From positions 124,001 through 188,000 of the forward strand of contig NZ_JBHRYB010000013.1 in assembly GCF_042648445.1 (NCBI RefSeq): a stretch of DNA of 64,000 nt, given 5' to 3'. The notes beneath the pieces are model-generated. The model was not told the DNA's origin, ran no database searches, and saw only the letters and a program-made list of their open reading frames with translations. The position numbers and the translations under genes are program-made. Positions within the stretch are counted from its first letter, which is position 1; the number at the start of each line of letters is the position of its first letter. Below, one piece after another: positions 6,849 to 14,660 of this stretch. Source of the stretch: Bacterioplanoides pacificum. Its GTDB lineage: Bacteria > Pseudomonadota > Gammaproteobacteria > Pseudomonadales > Oceanobacteraceae.

Positions 6849-7715
6849 TTAACCCAGAGCCGGCAAAAAATATTGTTGCCACAGTTGCTGATAACGTTTT
6901 TTATGCCAGCCGATATGGCCAATCCGCTTCTGATTAACGTCCGCCGGACTGATCGTCACCAGCTGTTGTGGTGCATTGCAGAAAAAGCTGTGCAACATTT
7001 TGACGTTTTTCATCGACATCATGTCGTCGTCGGTAAAAGCCAGTGCGGTAATCGGGGTGGTTACCGCCGCAAAACGTTGCCGTAACCAGTCACCCTCATA
7101 GCCGATGGCGTATTCTTTTTTCAGGCACCAGCGCCGCCATTGCATAATCACACCTTTGGGCAGATTACACATAATCTTCAGTTTATCGCCGGGGAAATAC
7201 CCCAATAACGGTACGGTAGCCGGCACCAGAAAATACCATAAAAACCAGGCCACCCGTTTGGTAGGCGCTGCGTTATACCACCAGGTGCCGGTACCTGCCC
7301 CCACGGTAATGGCATGATCAATCGCGGAGGTGTCGTCCATAAAGCCCAGCATATGAGCGCCGACACTGTGACCAATCCAGGTGATTGGCTGTTGCGGATA
7401 GTGTTGTTTAACAAAATCAAGCACGGCCGGGCAATCGTATTTCGCCCAGCTGAGTTTATCGCTGCGGCTGTATTTCACATGGCGGTCGACGGATAAGCCA
7501 ATGCCGTCATAATCAAAGGTCACTACCTGATACCCCTGCTGTGTCAGCCACACGGCAAAGTCATCGTACAGGTACTGCGCCACACCGGTGGCCGGCGCGA
7601 TCACACACACGCCTTTGTTGGCCGGTTCTGTGGCCGCCACACTGAAACTGCGGGCCACAATGGTGTGACCGGCGGCGGTGGTTAATGGATGTTGGGTAAT
7701 TTCATGCTGCGACAT
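6849..7715 (-). CDS. Alpha/beta hydrolase
   Basis: Serine hydrolase of about 288 aa. Seen: nucleophile elbow GHSVGAH (ITWIGHSVGAHMLG), strand-rich N-terminus with YDGIGLS, a candidate acid in ALAFTDDDMMS, and a late His in GHIGWHKK. It resembles the predicted hydrolases that act on small esters or lipids. Start at 7715 (MSQHEITQH) chosen from a GGGGG ribosome site; 7748 is the longer alternative. It sits between MarR and enoyl-CoA hydratase genes, which points to a role in breakdown of an acyl or aromatic compound; this is inference. Confidence 0.85.
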   Translation of the reverse strand: MSQHEITQHPLTTAAGHTIVARSFSVAATEPANKGVCVIAPATGVAQYLYDDFAVWLTQQGYQVVTFDYDGIGLSVDRHVKYSRSDKLSWAKYDCPAVLDFVKQHYPQQPITWIGHSVGAHMLGFMDDTSAIDHAITVGAGTGTWWYNAAPTKRVAWFLWYFLVPATVPLLGYFPGDKLKIMCNLPKGVIMQWRRWCLKKEYAIGYEGDWLRQRFAAVTTPITALAFTDDDMMSMKNVKMLHSFFCNAPQQLVTISPADVNQKRIGHIGWHKKRYQQLWQQYFLPALG

Positions 7716-7771
7716 AACGCGCCCCCGTAAATATTCGCTGGTTGCCAAGGGAAAAGGTAAAAGCCAGAAAA

Positions 7772-8194
7772 CTAAAACCGTTTGATAATAAAATTTAAAA
7801 ACTTCAGCACTGTGGTGATTTCTTCATCGCTGAAATGATCCGCAAAACCCTGATTCAGTTCATCGATATACGGGCCCAGTTGCTGTGCTTTCTGCAGCCC
7901 GGCCGCGGTCGCATACAACTGACTGGCACGACCGTCAGCAGCACTGCTTTTCCGTTCCAGCAACTGGTTATTTTCCATCCGCCGCACCAGGGTGGTAATG
8001 CCGGATTTATTCAGCGCCAGTGCCTGGGCCAGATCTTTCTGCTGGCAACCCGGCTGCTTGCAGACATACAACAAAGCCGCCAGCTGCGTCACCGGTGCAT
8101 CCAGCTGTTGCTCGCACAATTTATCGACATGATTAAACAGTTTGCGCTGCGCCATGTTCAGCAAGAAAAAGAGTCGTTTATCCAAACCGATCAC
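7772..8194 (-). CDS. MarR-family transcriptional regulator
   Basis: Winged-helix repressor of about 140 aa. Seen: LFFLLNMAQRKLFNHVD helix, the recognition region CQQKDLAQALALNKSGITTL, wing VRRMENNQLLERKSSAADGR, and the C-terminal dimer helix. The open frame extends back to 8263, but that stretch overlaps a near-perfect 24-bp palindrome (8205-8228) likely to be its operator. I place the start at the GTG at 8194; a TTG at 8185 or the ATG at 8155 are alternatives. It is probably autoregulated and controls the hydrolase, hydratase and thioesterase genes downstream. Confidence 0.85.
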   Translation of the reverse strand: MIGLDKRLFFLLNMAQRKLFNHVDKLCEQQLDAPVTQLAALLYVCKQPGCQQKDLAQALALNKSGITTLVRRMENNQLLERKSSAADGRASQLYATAAGLQKAQQLGPYIDELNQGFADHFSDEEITTVLKFLNFIIKRF

Positions 8195-8204
8195 CAGCCA
8201 TTTT

Positions 8205-8228
8205 ATATAGTTTGTATACGAACTATAT
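8205..8228. promoter_or_regulatory. Palindromic operator of the MarR regulator
   Basis: 24-bp inverted repeat with 22 of 24 positions symmetric (arms ATATAGTT / AACTATAT around TGTATACG). This is the shape of MarR-family operators. It lies just before the likely start codon at 8194, where binding would block transcription of the regulator and its downstream genes. Confidence 0.7.
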
Positions 8229-8295
8229 TGGTTCACATATAAACCATCAACCCAAATAATCACCTTTTGTTTATCAGCTGACCGCTGGCGCGTGT

Positions 8296-9051
8296 TTATT
8301 GCTTCAGCAGCAGACTGACGCTCATGGCGATACAGACAATCACCGTCATATAACGGATAAAATCCACGCCCTGCGTTACCGCTGTCGCGGCCCCCAGCCG
8401 AGCACCCAGCGCCTGACCTGCGGCCATGGCCAGGCCAATCTGGAACAGAATCTGGCCGGACACAATAAACACCAGCAGCGATACGATGTTGGTGGTGAAG
8501 TTCAGCAGCTTGGCATGGGCCGTGGCCTGCACCAGATTCATCGCGCGCAGCTTGCTGTAACCAAGGCTGAAAAAGGTGCCGGTTCCCGGGCCAAAAAAGC
8601 CGTCGTACACCCCGACTCCCGCCGCCACACTGGCGTTAAACGCCGCCGGTTTCAGTAGGGCTTTCTCACCGCCCTGGCCAAAGTTTTTTGCCAGCAATAA
8701 GTACACAGCAATGGCTATCAGGCCAAACGGCATCAGCTGCACCAGCAGCTCACTGTTAAACAGCTGAATGGCAATGGCGCCCACAACGGCCCCCAGCGCC
8801 GTTGCGACTATGGCCCACGTCTGTTGTCGCGGCGACACCAGCCCTTCGCGGACAAAAAAACGGGTCGCAGCAAAACTGCCAAAACAGGCCTGCAGTTTAT
8901 TGGTAGCAATGGCCTGCACCGGTGGCACCCCGGCAAACAACAACGCCGGAATGGTCAGTAAACCGCCGCCGCCGGCGACGGCATCAATAAAACCGGCCAG
9001 CGCCGCAACGGCCCCCAGCAGCAGTAAAATTTCCCAACTGAGTTCTAACAC
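8296..9051 (-). CDS. TSUP (TauE/SafE/YfcA) family membrane permease
   Basis: Integral membrane protein of about 251 aa with 7-8 hydrophobic segments and the family hallmark GFIDAVAGGGGLLTIPALL followed by ATNKLQACFG. The second half repeats this logic (VGVYDGFFGPGTGTFF). These proteins move sulfite, sulfonates or other organic anions. Start at the GTG at 9051 because GGAG lies 6 bases upstream; the frame is open to 9096. It is divergent from the gene at 9158. The substrate is unknown. Confidence 0.88.
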   Translation of the reverse strand: MLELSWEILLLLGAVAALAGFIDAVAGGGGLLTIPALLFAGVPPVQAIATNKLQACFGSFAATRFFVREGLVSPRQQTWAIVATALGAVVGAIAIQLFNSELLVQLMPFGLIAIAVYLLLAKNFGQGGEKALLKPAAFNASVAAGVGVYDGFFGPGTGTFFSLGYSKLRAMNLVQATAHAKLLNFTTNIVSLLVFIVSGQILFQIGLAMAAGQALGARLGAATAVTQGVDFIRYMTVIVCIAMSVSLLLKQ

Positions 9052-9157
9052 ATTATTCTCCAGAGACTGGCTGCATAATACGCGAATCCTGATCATAATC
9101 AGTATGAGGCAGCGGATTATCTGCCATGCTGTGACAACTTACGGGTAACCAGCAGTT

Positions 9158-9736
9158 ATGACTTCCGATATCCATCACTATCACGACGGCTCACCACTGA
9201 ATCGTTCCGAAACCGTCAAGCGCCAGCTGGAGCGGGATGCCGCACGGCTGTTTATGCGTGCCTACGAACAGCAACAGGGCACCCCGATGCGCAATATCTG
9301 GCACAACGAACCGGCCAAGCCGGATATTTCCTGCCATCTGAACGGCCAGCCGCTGGATCTGGAAGTGGCCCATTTATACGCCAGCGTCAGCGAAGCCAAA
9401 TTACTGACTGCCGCCATCACCCGCCAGGTAGACAATAAACCTGCCAGCCACCCCTGCCGCAAAGAGCTTGAGCTGGCGCGCTATCTCGATGAGTTATTAC
9501 ACATCAATCGCGAGCAGCGCTTACAAACCGCACTGGGGCATATCCTCAGCCGTAAAGCACAAAAGCATTATCAGTCGCAACGCGTCTGGCTGGTGATCCG
9601 CAATGCCAGCCCGATCTGGCATGCGGACGACTTCCGCCGCTGTGTACCGTCACTGAGGCTGCAACCCCACCCGTTTGAACAGATCTGGCTGCTGCCGGAT
9701 TTTGCCGGCCAGCAACCGCCGCTGCAGTTATTCTAA
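9158..9736 (+). CDS. Uncharacterised 192-aa protein
   Basis: I recognise no named family. The protein is basic and soluble. It has a helical N-terminus (RQLERDAARLFMRAYEQQQG) followed by KPDISCHLNGQPLDLEVAHLY, which looks somewhat like the PD...D/ExV core of restriction-type nuclease folds, but the expected catalytic Lys is not in place. Its C-terminus contains VWLVIRNASPIW and FEQIWLLPDF, strand-like segments. It is divergent from the TSUP permease and separated from the NCS2-like permease by 260 bases. Confidence 0.65.
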   Translation: MTSDIHHYHDGSPLNRSETVKRQLERDAARLFMRAYEQQQGTPMRNIWHNEPAKPDISCHLNGQPLDLEVAHLYASVSEAKLLTAAITRQVDNKPASHPCRKELELARYLDELLHINREQRLQTALGHILSRKAQKHYQSQRVWLVIRNASPIWHADDFRRCVPSLRLQPHPFEQIWLLPDFAGQQPPLQLF

Positions 9737-9753
9737 GCCGATCAAACATCACG

Positions 9754-9910
9754 AATACGACTTTTGGCCAGCCGCCACTACTTTTGGCCAGTAGCCACTA
9801 AGGGCTAATACCCGGATTTTCCAGTCTGTGAAACTGCGTACAAAATGTACAACTACGTAATCCCCTAAGCGAAAACACCTAATACCTTAGTGTAAATTTG
9901 CGACTAAGGT
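9754..9910. promoter_or_regulatory. Intergenic repeats upstream of the NCS2-like permease
   Basis: The region holds a short tandem repeat (ACTTTTGGCCAG, then CTTTTGGCCAG, about 9761-9793), an inverted repeat GTACA/TGTAC near 9838-9850, and a larger inverted repeat ACCTTAGT (9884-9891) / ACTAAGGT (9903-9910) with an 11-base spacer. The last lies about 90 bases before the ATG and could be an operator or a 5'-leader hairpin. I could not match it to a known riboswitch. Confidence 0.4.
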
Positions 9911-9996
9911 GTGAGCAGCTGCGCTCGTACATTGCCTTGCCCTTCTTTAAATTCGACCGTCTCGTTCAAACGTTAACAATAAATAAGGAGCCGAGT

Positions 9997-11394
9997 ATGG
10001 CAATCGAACGTCAACACGGTGCAGAGCATCCCTATTGGCCGGCTGGTCCGTTCAAAATCCGCCTACCCTTTATTCATTACCGCTGGGAATTCCCGGAAAT
10101 GATTCAGGGCTTCATCATGTTTGTGGTGGGCCTGGCGATGATTCCGTTGCTGCAGAAATATCTGGGCATGCCATACGAAGCCGCACTGGCTTTCACCTTT
10201 ATCGCCGGTCTCGGTTATATCCTGCCGGCACTGTTGGGTGTGCCTATGGTGCCCGGCTGGATCACCCCGGCGATCCCGGTCGTCATTCTGTTCCTCGGTG
10301 GTTACGAGCCCGGGCCGGAAGCCATCAAAGCCATGTTTGCCCTGCAGATTGAAGTGACGTTAATTTTCCTGATTCTGGGGTTAACCGGCTGGGGCTCCAA
10401 ACTGGTGAGTGTTATCCCGAACTCGCTGAAATCCGGTATTATTATCGGCGCCGGTATCGCTGCATTAATGGGTGAATTAAAAACCGGTGGCCGGTTGGAC
10501 TCCACGCCTATTTCGCTGATCGCCGGTTCGATTGTTGCTGCTTATATTCTGTTTTCACTGTCGTTTAAAAACGTCCTGGAACAAAATGCTTTTGCCCGTA
10601 AAATTGCCAACTTCGGCATGGTTCCGGGTATGGCCGTCGCCATGATTGTTGGCTGGATTGTTGGTGAATACCCACTGCCGGACATCCAGTGGGGCATCAC
10701 CAACCCGGACTTCGGTTTAATGGCTGATTACCTGATTTTTGCCACCGGCATGCCGGATATCGACATGTTCCTGCTGGCCATTCCAACTGCATTAATTGCT
10801 TATGTGATTGCCTTTGGCGACATCCTGGTTGGTCGTACACTGCTGGAGCGGGTCGATCGCGAACGTCAGGATGAAAAAATCGAAGTCAACGTTGACCGGG
10901 TGCATGTTGTCACCGCGATGCGTAACGCGCTGCATGCTTTTCTGGCCCCCTGGCCTGGTTTATCCGGCCCGCTGTTTACCGCAGTACACGCCACCGTGGC
11001 CGAACGTTATGCCATGGGCCGCAAAGCCATGGATTCCATTTACAGTGGTGCCGGTACCTTCTGGATCGCAGGCTTAATGGCACTGTTATGCCTGCCGCTG
11101 GTCACTATGTTTAAACCGGTGTTACCAATTGCACTGTCGCTGACGCTGATCCTGACCGCTTATATTTGTATTATGGTGGGCATGGAGCAGCTGAACAATC
11201 CAACCGAACGCGGCGTCGCCGGCATCGTTGCCGTCACGCTGGCGATGCCGGATCCGAAATCCACCGTGTATGCCATTATCATTGGTCTGGTGCTGTATTT
11301 CCTGATCGAACGGCCGAAGTTGCTGGGCAAACACGAAGCCGATCAGGAAGTTATTTTCTCCGGCGAAAAAGAGAACGAACAACAGGCGTCATAA
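9997..11394 (+). CDS. NCS2-like (xanthine/uracil permease type) transporter
   Basis: A 465-aa membrane protein with about 12 hydrophobic segments. The layout (QGFIMFVVGLAMIPLLQKYLG, VPGWITPAIPVVILFLGGYEPG, LKSGIIIGAGIAALMGELKTGGR, FGDILVGRTLLERVDRE) fits the nucleobase:cation symporter-2/SLC23 superfamily, though the classical QH motif is not clear, so the substrate may differ. Start at 9997 chosen from AAGGAG 6 bases upstream; the frame is open from 9898 across a likely regulatory repeat. A strong terminator follows at 11427-11458. It appears to be transcribed alone. Confidence 0.8.
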   Translation: MAIERQHGAEHPYWPAGPFKIRLPFIHYRWEFPEMIQGFIMFVVGLAMIPLLQKYLGMPYEAALAFTFIAGLGYILPALLGVPMVPGWITPAIPVVILFLGGYEPGPEAIKAMFALQIEVTLIFLILGLTGWGSKLVSVIPNSLKSGIIIGAGIAALMGELKTGGRLDSTPISLIAGSIVAAYILFSLSFKNVLEQNAFARKIANFGMVPGMAVAMIVGWIVGEYPLPDIQWGITNPDFGLMADYLIFATGMPDIDMFLLAIPTALIAYVIAFGDILVGRTLLERVDRERQDEKIEVNVDRVHVVTAMRNALHAFLAPWPGLSGPLFTAVHATVAERYAMGRKAMDSIYSGAGTFWIAGLMALLCLPLVTMFKPVLPIALSLTLILTAYICIMVGMEQLNNPTERGVAGIVAVTLAMPDPKSTVYAIIIGLVLYFLIERPKLLGKHEADQEVIFSGEKENEQQAS

Positions 11395-11426
11395 ATCTGT
11401 GCCTGATCGGATTCTGTCCGGTCACT

Positions 11427-11458
11427 GCCCCTGTGGCATTTGCCACGGGGGCTTTTTT
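11427..11458 (+). terminator. Rho-independent terminator of the NCS2-like gene
   Basis: GCCCCTGTGGCA / TGCCACGGGGGC stem with one mismatch and a two-base loop, followed by six T (11453-11458). Placed 32 bases after the stop codon. Confidence 0.9.
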
Positions 11459-11617
11459 ATGTCTGCTTTTTTTGTCTGGCGTCAGGCCAGCGGCAAACGC
11501 TGCCGCACCAAAAGGAGCCATTAGTAACACCCAGCGCTGACTGGATGCATCGGCAAACAACGCCATGAGGTATTTACCAACTGGCTGCAATCACAGCTGG
11601 CTGAGGCTGACTGAGAG

Positions 11618-11989
11618 TCACACCAAACGCCGTACCAGACGTAAGGTCAGCGGCACAGCCAGCAGCCGGCCGGCAAAGCCCGCGATGCTGAATCCCAACA
11701 CACCCAACAAGGCGATGGCGGCCGCCAGCAAACTGAGCAGATTGTCGTACTGTTGTGCCAGCGGTGATACCGTAAGGCCCAGCATCAGCAGCATAAAAAC
11801 CAGCACCAGAGTTAATAAAAAGTCACTCAGGTGCAGGGTATTCGCAGCGGCCAGGCGGCAATCGGCAAACCGGCACAAGCCATAAAAAACCGGTAACGCC
11901 AGCAATGGATTTAATGGCGACAGCAACCCCAATAACAACACCACCAGCGGCAACAGCCCGGCAATACATCGTTCCCTGAGTGATATCAC
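11618..11989 (-). CDS. Small multi-span membrane protein
   Basis: About 123 aa with four predicted membrane segments (IAGLLPLVVLLLGLLSPL, LLALPVFYGLC, DFLLTLVLVFMLLMLGLTV, LLSLLAAAIALLGVLGFSIAGF) and an Arg-rich C-terminus (LTLRLVRRLV). No family recognised. The start GTG at 11989 follows a GAGG ribosome site; the frame is open to 12049. It begins 25 bases after sbcB and is likely its operon partner. Confidence 0.6.
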   Translation of the reverse strand: MISLRERCIAGLLPLVVLLLGLLSPLNPLLALPVFYGLCRFADCRLAAANTLHLSDFLLTLVLVFMLLMLGLTVSPLAQQYDNLLSLLAAAIALLGVLGFSIAGFAGRLLAVPLTLRLVRRLV

Positions 11990-12014
11990 CACAACACCTC
12001 GGTTATCCGCTTGT

Positions 12015-13460
12015 TTAATAATCGCTGTACGGATAAATGGCTTCGGCATAAAGCTGCAGATCCTGAATCCACTGCAACTTCAGCGGTTCATCCGCCACCT
12101 GTTGCGCTGCCAGCTGCAGCTCATGAGCAAACCGTTCGTAATTCAGCAGCGGAGAGCCGGCAATGCCCTGCAACAGCCGCGCCTGGCGGTGTTGCTCCCA
12201 ACGCTCGCGCTCATTTTCATTCAGGGTATCGGGGTAGTTACGGGCGCGATAGCGGAATAACATTTCTTCACCACGGCTATCGGCGAACGGAGCCGGCCAG
12301 TCAGCCAGGTCCCAGTCGGATAAACGATGCAGATCGTTCATGGCACTTTTATCCTGAGCGGAAAAAAAGCCATCGTATAATTTGGCATCAACATCACTGG
12401 CCGCTGCAAAGTCACGACCGGAGAAGACCTGATGCAGCTTGGCTGTGATATCCGGCGCGTTTTTAATCTGCGCCAGATGAGTACGCAACACCTCACCAGA
12501 TAAATTCCAGCGTTCCGCCTGATCCGGCGTCAGAGTTTTGGCCGGCGCCAGCACCGGGGCTTTATTAATATGCACTTCTTTTAACGGTAAGCGGCTGACA
12601 CCGTCGGGTAATTCATCATTTTTAACGAATAACCGCTGCTGAATCTGTTCCGCCGTCAGCTCAAACAACGGCGTCGGGTCCTGATGCAGGTCGTAGACGA
12701 TCACACTGTTTTTATTGCTCGGGTGCCAGCATAACGGCACCACTACCGCCATACAGCCCTGCTCCACCGGATACATGCCCGATACGTGCATCAAGGGTTT
12801 ATGCTGATTAACATCAATCAGCTCAGCGACCCGTTGTTTGCTGCGCTGCTGATACAGGTAATTAAACAGTTTGGGTTGTTTATCTTTAATCAGACGGGCC
12901 AAAGCAATGGTGGCGCGTACATCAGACACTGCATCGTGCGCGCTGCCATGATCCAGGCCGTTAGCAGCCGTTAAATGTTCCAGCTTAAAGCTGATCCGGC
13001 CGTCGTCATTTTCCGGCCAGTTAATACCGTCCGGGCGTAACGCATAAGCACAGCGGGCAACGTCTAATAAATCCCAGCGACTGTTGCCGCCCTGCCACTC
13101 ACGGGCGTATGGGTCGTAAAAATTACGATATAAGGTGTAACGTGTCACTTCGTCGTCAAAACGAATGCTGTTATAACCGGCACTGCAGCTCCCGGGGACC
13201 GAAAACAACTCATTAATGCGGCGGATAAATTCGGTTTCCGGCAGGCCTTTTTGCTGGCAATCCTGAGGTGTAATACCGGTAATTAATACCGCTTGCGGGT
13301 GGGGCAGATAATCGTCGGCGGGTTTGCAGAATAATTCCACCGGCGCTTCGATTTCGTTCAGATCTTCATCGGTGCGGATGGCGGCGAACTGTGCCGGACG
13401 GTCCCAGGCGGGGCTGGCACCAAAGGTTTCGTAGTCGTACCAGACGATACTGCTGCTCAC
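12015..13460 (-). CDS. sbcB: Exodeoxyribonuclease I
   Basis: 3'-5' single-strand DNA exonuclease used in mismatch repair and recombination. The product is about 481 aa, close to the 475 of E. coli. Seen: DEDDh exonuclease motifs, WYDYETFG near the N-terminus (D and E), GYNSIRFDDEVTRY, and SAHDAVSDVRATIALARL (H and D), then the SH3-like and helical C-terminal domains typical of SbcB. The start is a GTG at 13460 with AGAGGA 7 bases upstream; the frame is open far upstream (to 13718) but that part overlaps the hydrolase gene in another frame and is not conserved. Confidence 0.95.
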   Translation of the reverse strand: MSSSIVWYDYETFGASPAWDRPAQFAAIRTDEDLNEIEAPVELFCKPADDYLPHPQAVLITGITPQDCQQKGLPETEFIRRINELFSVPGSCSAGYNSIRFDDEVTRYTLYRNFYDPYAREWQGGNSRWDLLDVARCAYALRPDGINWPENDDGRISFKLEHLTAANGLDHGSAHDAVSDVRATIALARLIKDKQPKLFNYLYQQRSKQRVAELIDVNQHKPLMHVSGMYPVEQGCMAVVVPLCWHPSNKNSVIVYDLHQDPTPLFELTAEQIQQRLFVKNDELPDGVSRLPLKEVHINKAPVLAPAKTLTPDQAERWNLSGEVLRTHLAQIKNAPDITAKLHQVFSGRDFAAASDVDAKLYDGFFSAQDKSAMNDLHRLSDWDLADWPAPFADSRGEEMLFRYRARNYPDTLNENERERWEQHRQARLLQGIAGSPLLNYERFAHELQLAAQQVADEPLKLQWIQDLQLYAEAIYPYSDY

Positions 13461-13516
13461 TGAATAGTCCTCTTCCGGTTTCGCTGCCAGCAGCAGCGAA
13501 ACCCGGTATTGCTGTG

Positions 13517-14488
13517 TTATCCGCCCTGGGCAGATTGATAAGGTATGGTTGCGGCCTGGCCGCGTAAAAACTGAGCCGCATCCCGTGCACTCTGAACCGG
13601 CAGTTCTTCCATCGGCATATGACCCACCCCTTCGTAGGTGATCACCTGAGCGTTTGGCAGATCCTGGCGGAAACGTTCCATCACGGTTAACGGCACCCAC
13701 TGATCTTCTTCGCCCCACAATAACAGGGTCGGCGTGCGAATGTCTCTGACGCGGTCGCCCAGCTGCGGGTTATGGCTCTGTTCTTTCATGGTGCGGAACA
13801 CGTTCACCAGACCTTTGCGGTTGCCCGGACGTAACGTCAGGTCGTGGTAACGTTTCACCAGCTGATCACTAACCTTGTCCTCATCACCGTAAGCATCGTG
13901 AATATTCGACGACACAATAAATCGTGGCATCATCAGGGTGCTCATTTCACCGATAACCGGCAACGCGGCAAAGTTCATAATAAACGGCATATCCTGCGGA
14001 TAACCGGCCGCGTCGATCAGAATCAGTTTTTCGATCCGGTCCGGCCGGTGTAAGGCATAATTCCAGGCGATATACCCGCCCAGCGAATTGCCCGCCAGCG
14101 CCGCTTTGCGAACGCCGATTTTATTCAGGAATTTATCCAGTTTATCCACCATATAACCGATCTGATAACGCTCCAGCTTCGGATCGGGCCCGGTCAGGCC
14201 GTGGGCGGGTAAATCAATACGGATAATACGGTAGCGGTCTTTCAGCTGTTCGGTCCAGCCATCCCAGGTATGCAGTGACGACGCCACCCCGTGTAACAAT
14301 ACCAGTACCGGGCCCTGGCCTTCGTCGCGGTAATGGATCACCAGATCGTCCACCGCCTGAAAGCGGGACGCATCATTGGTGTAATTGGTCGTCAGTTCAG
14401 ACAACGGACGCGAGCCCATGCCTAACGACGCACAGCCAGTGGTTACCAGAAACAGGCTGAACAGCAGCAGAAACTTGGTGATTTTCAT
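13517..14488 (-). CDS. Lipoprotein alpha/beta hydrolase
   Basis: 323-aa serine hydrolase with a lipoprotein signal: LLLFSLFLVTTGCASL has a lipobox ending at Cys19 or so. Seen: HGVASSLHTWDGW (oxyanion), nucleophile elbow GNSLGGY, acid in LLLWGEEDQWVP, and catalytic His in EGVGHMPMEE. Likely membrane-tethered in the periplasm, acting on an ester or lipid. Start at the ATG at 14488, with GGGGAA before it; the frame begins 12 bases earlier at a TTG. It lies upstream of sbcB in the same direction with a gap of 56 bases. Confidence 0.9.
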   Translation of the reverse strand: MKITKFLLLFSLFLVTTGCASLGMGSRPLSELTTNYTNDASRFQAVDDLVIHYRDEGQGPVLVLLHGVASSLHTWDGWTEQLKDRYRIIRIDLPAHGLTGPDPKLERYQIGYMVDKLDKFLNKIGVRKAALAGNSLGGYIAWNYALHRPDRIEKLILIDAAGYPQDMPFIMNFAALPVIGEMSTLMMPRFIVSSNIHDAYGDEDKVSDQLVKRYHDLTLRPGNRKGLVNVFRTMKEQSHNPQLGDRVRDIRTPTLLLWGEEDQWVPLTVMERFRQDLPNAQVITYEGVGHMPMEELPVQSARDAAQFLRGQAATIPYQSAQGG

Positions 14489-14660
14489 GGGATTCCCCAA
14501 ACGGTCTTATTATTGTCGTGGTTCTGGCCATTCATATGGCCGATACAGCGCGACTTTAGCACATCCGGCATTGGCTTGTATCCGTTTAACCCTCTTCCCC
14601 TTTGTCACGTCCTCTGTAAAATGAGGCCGCATTTTGTGACATCTGCTATGGAATCTTTTG

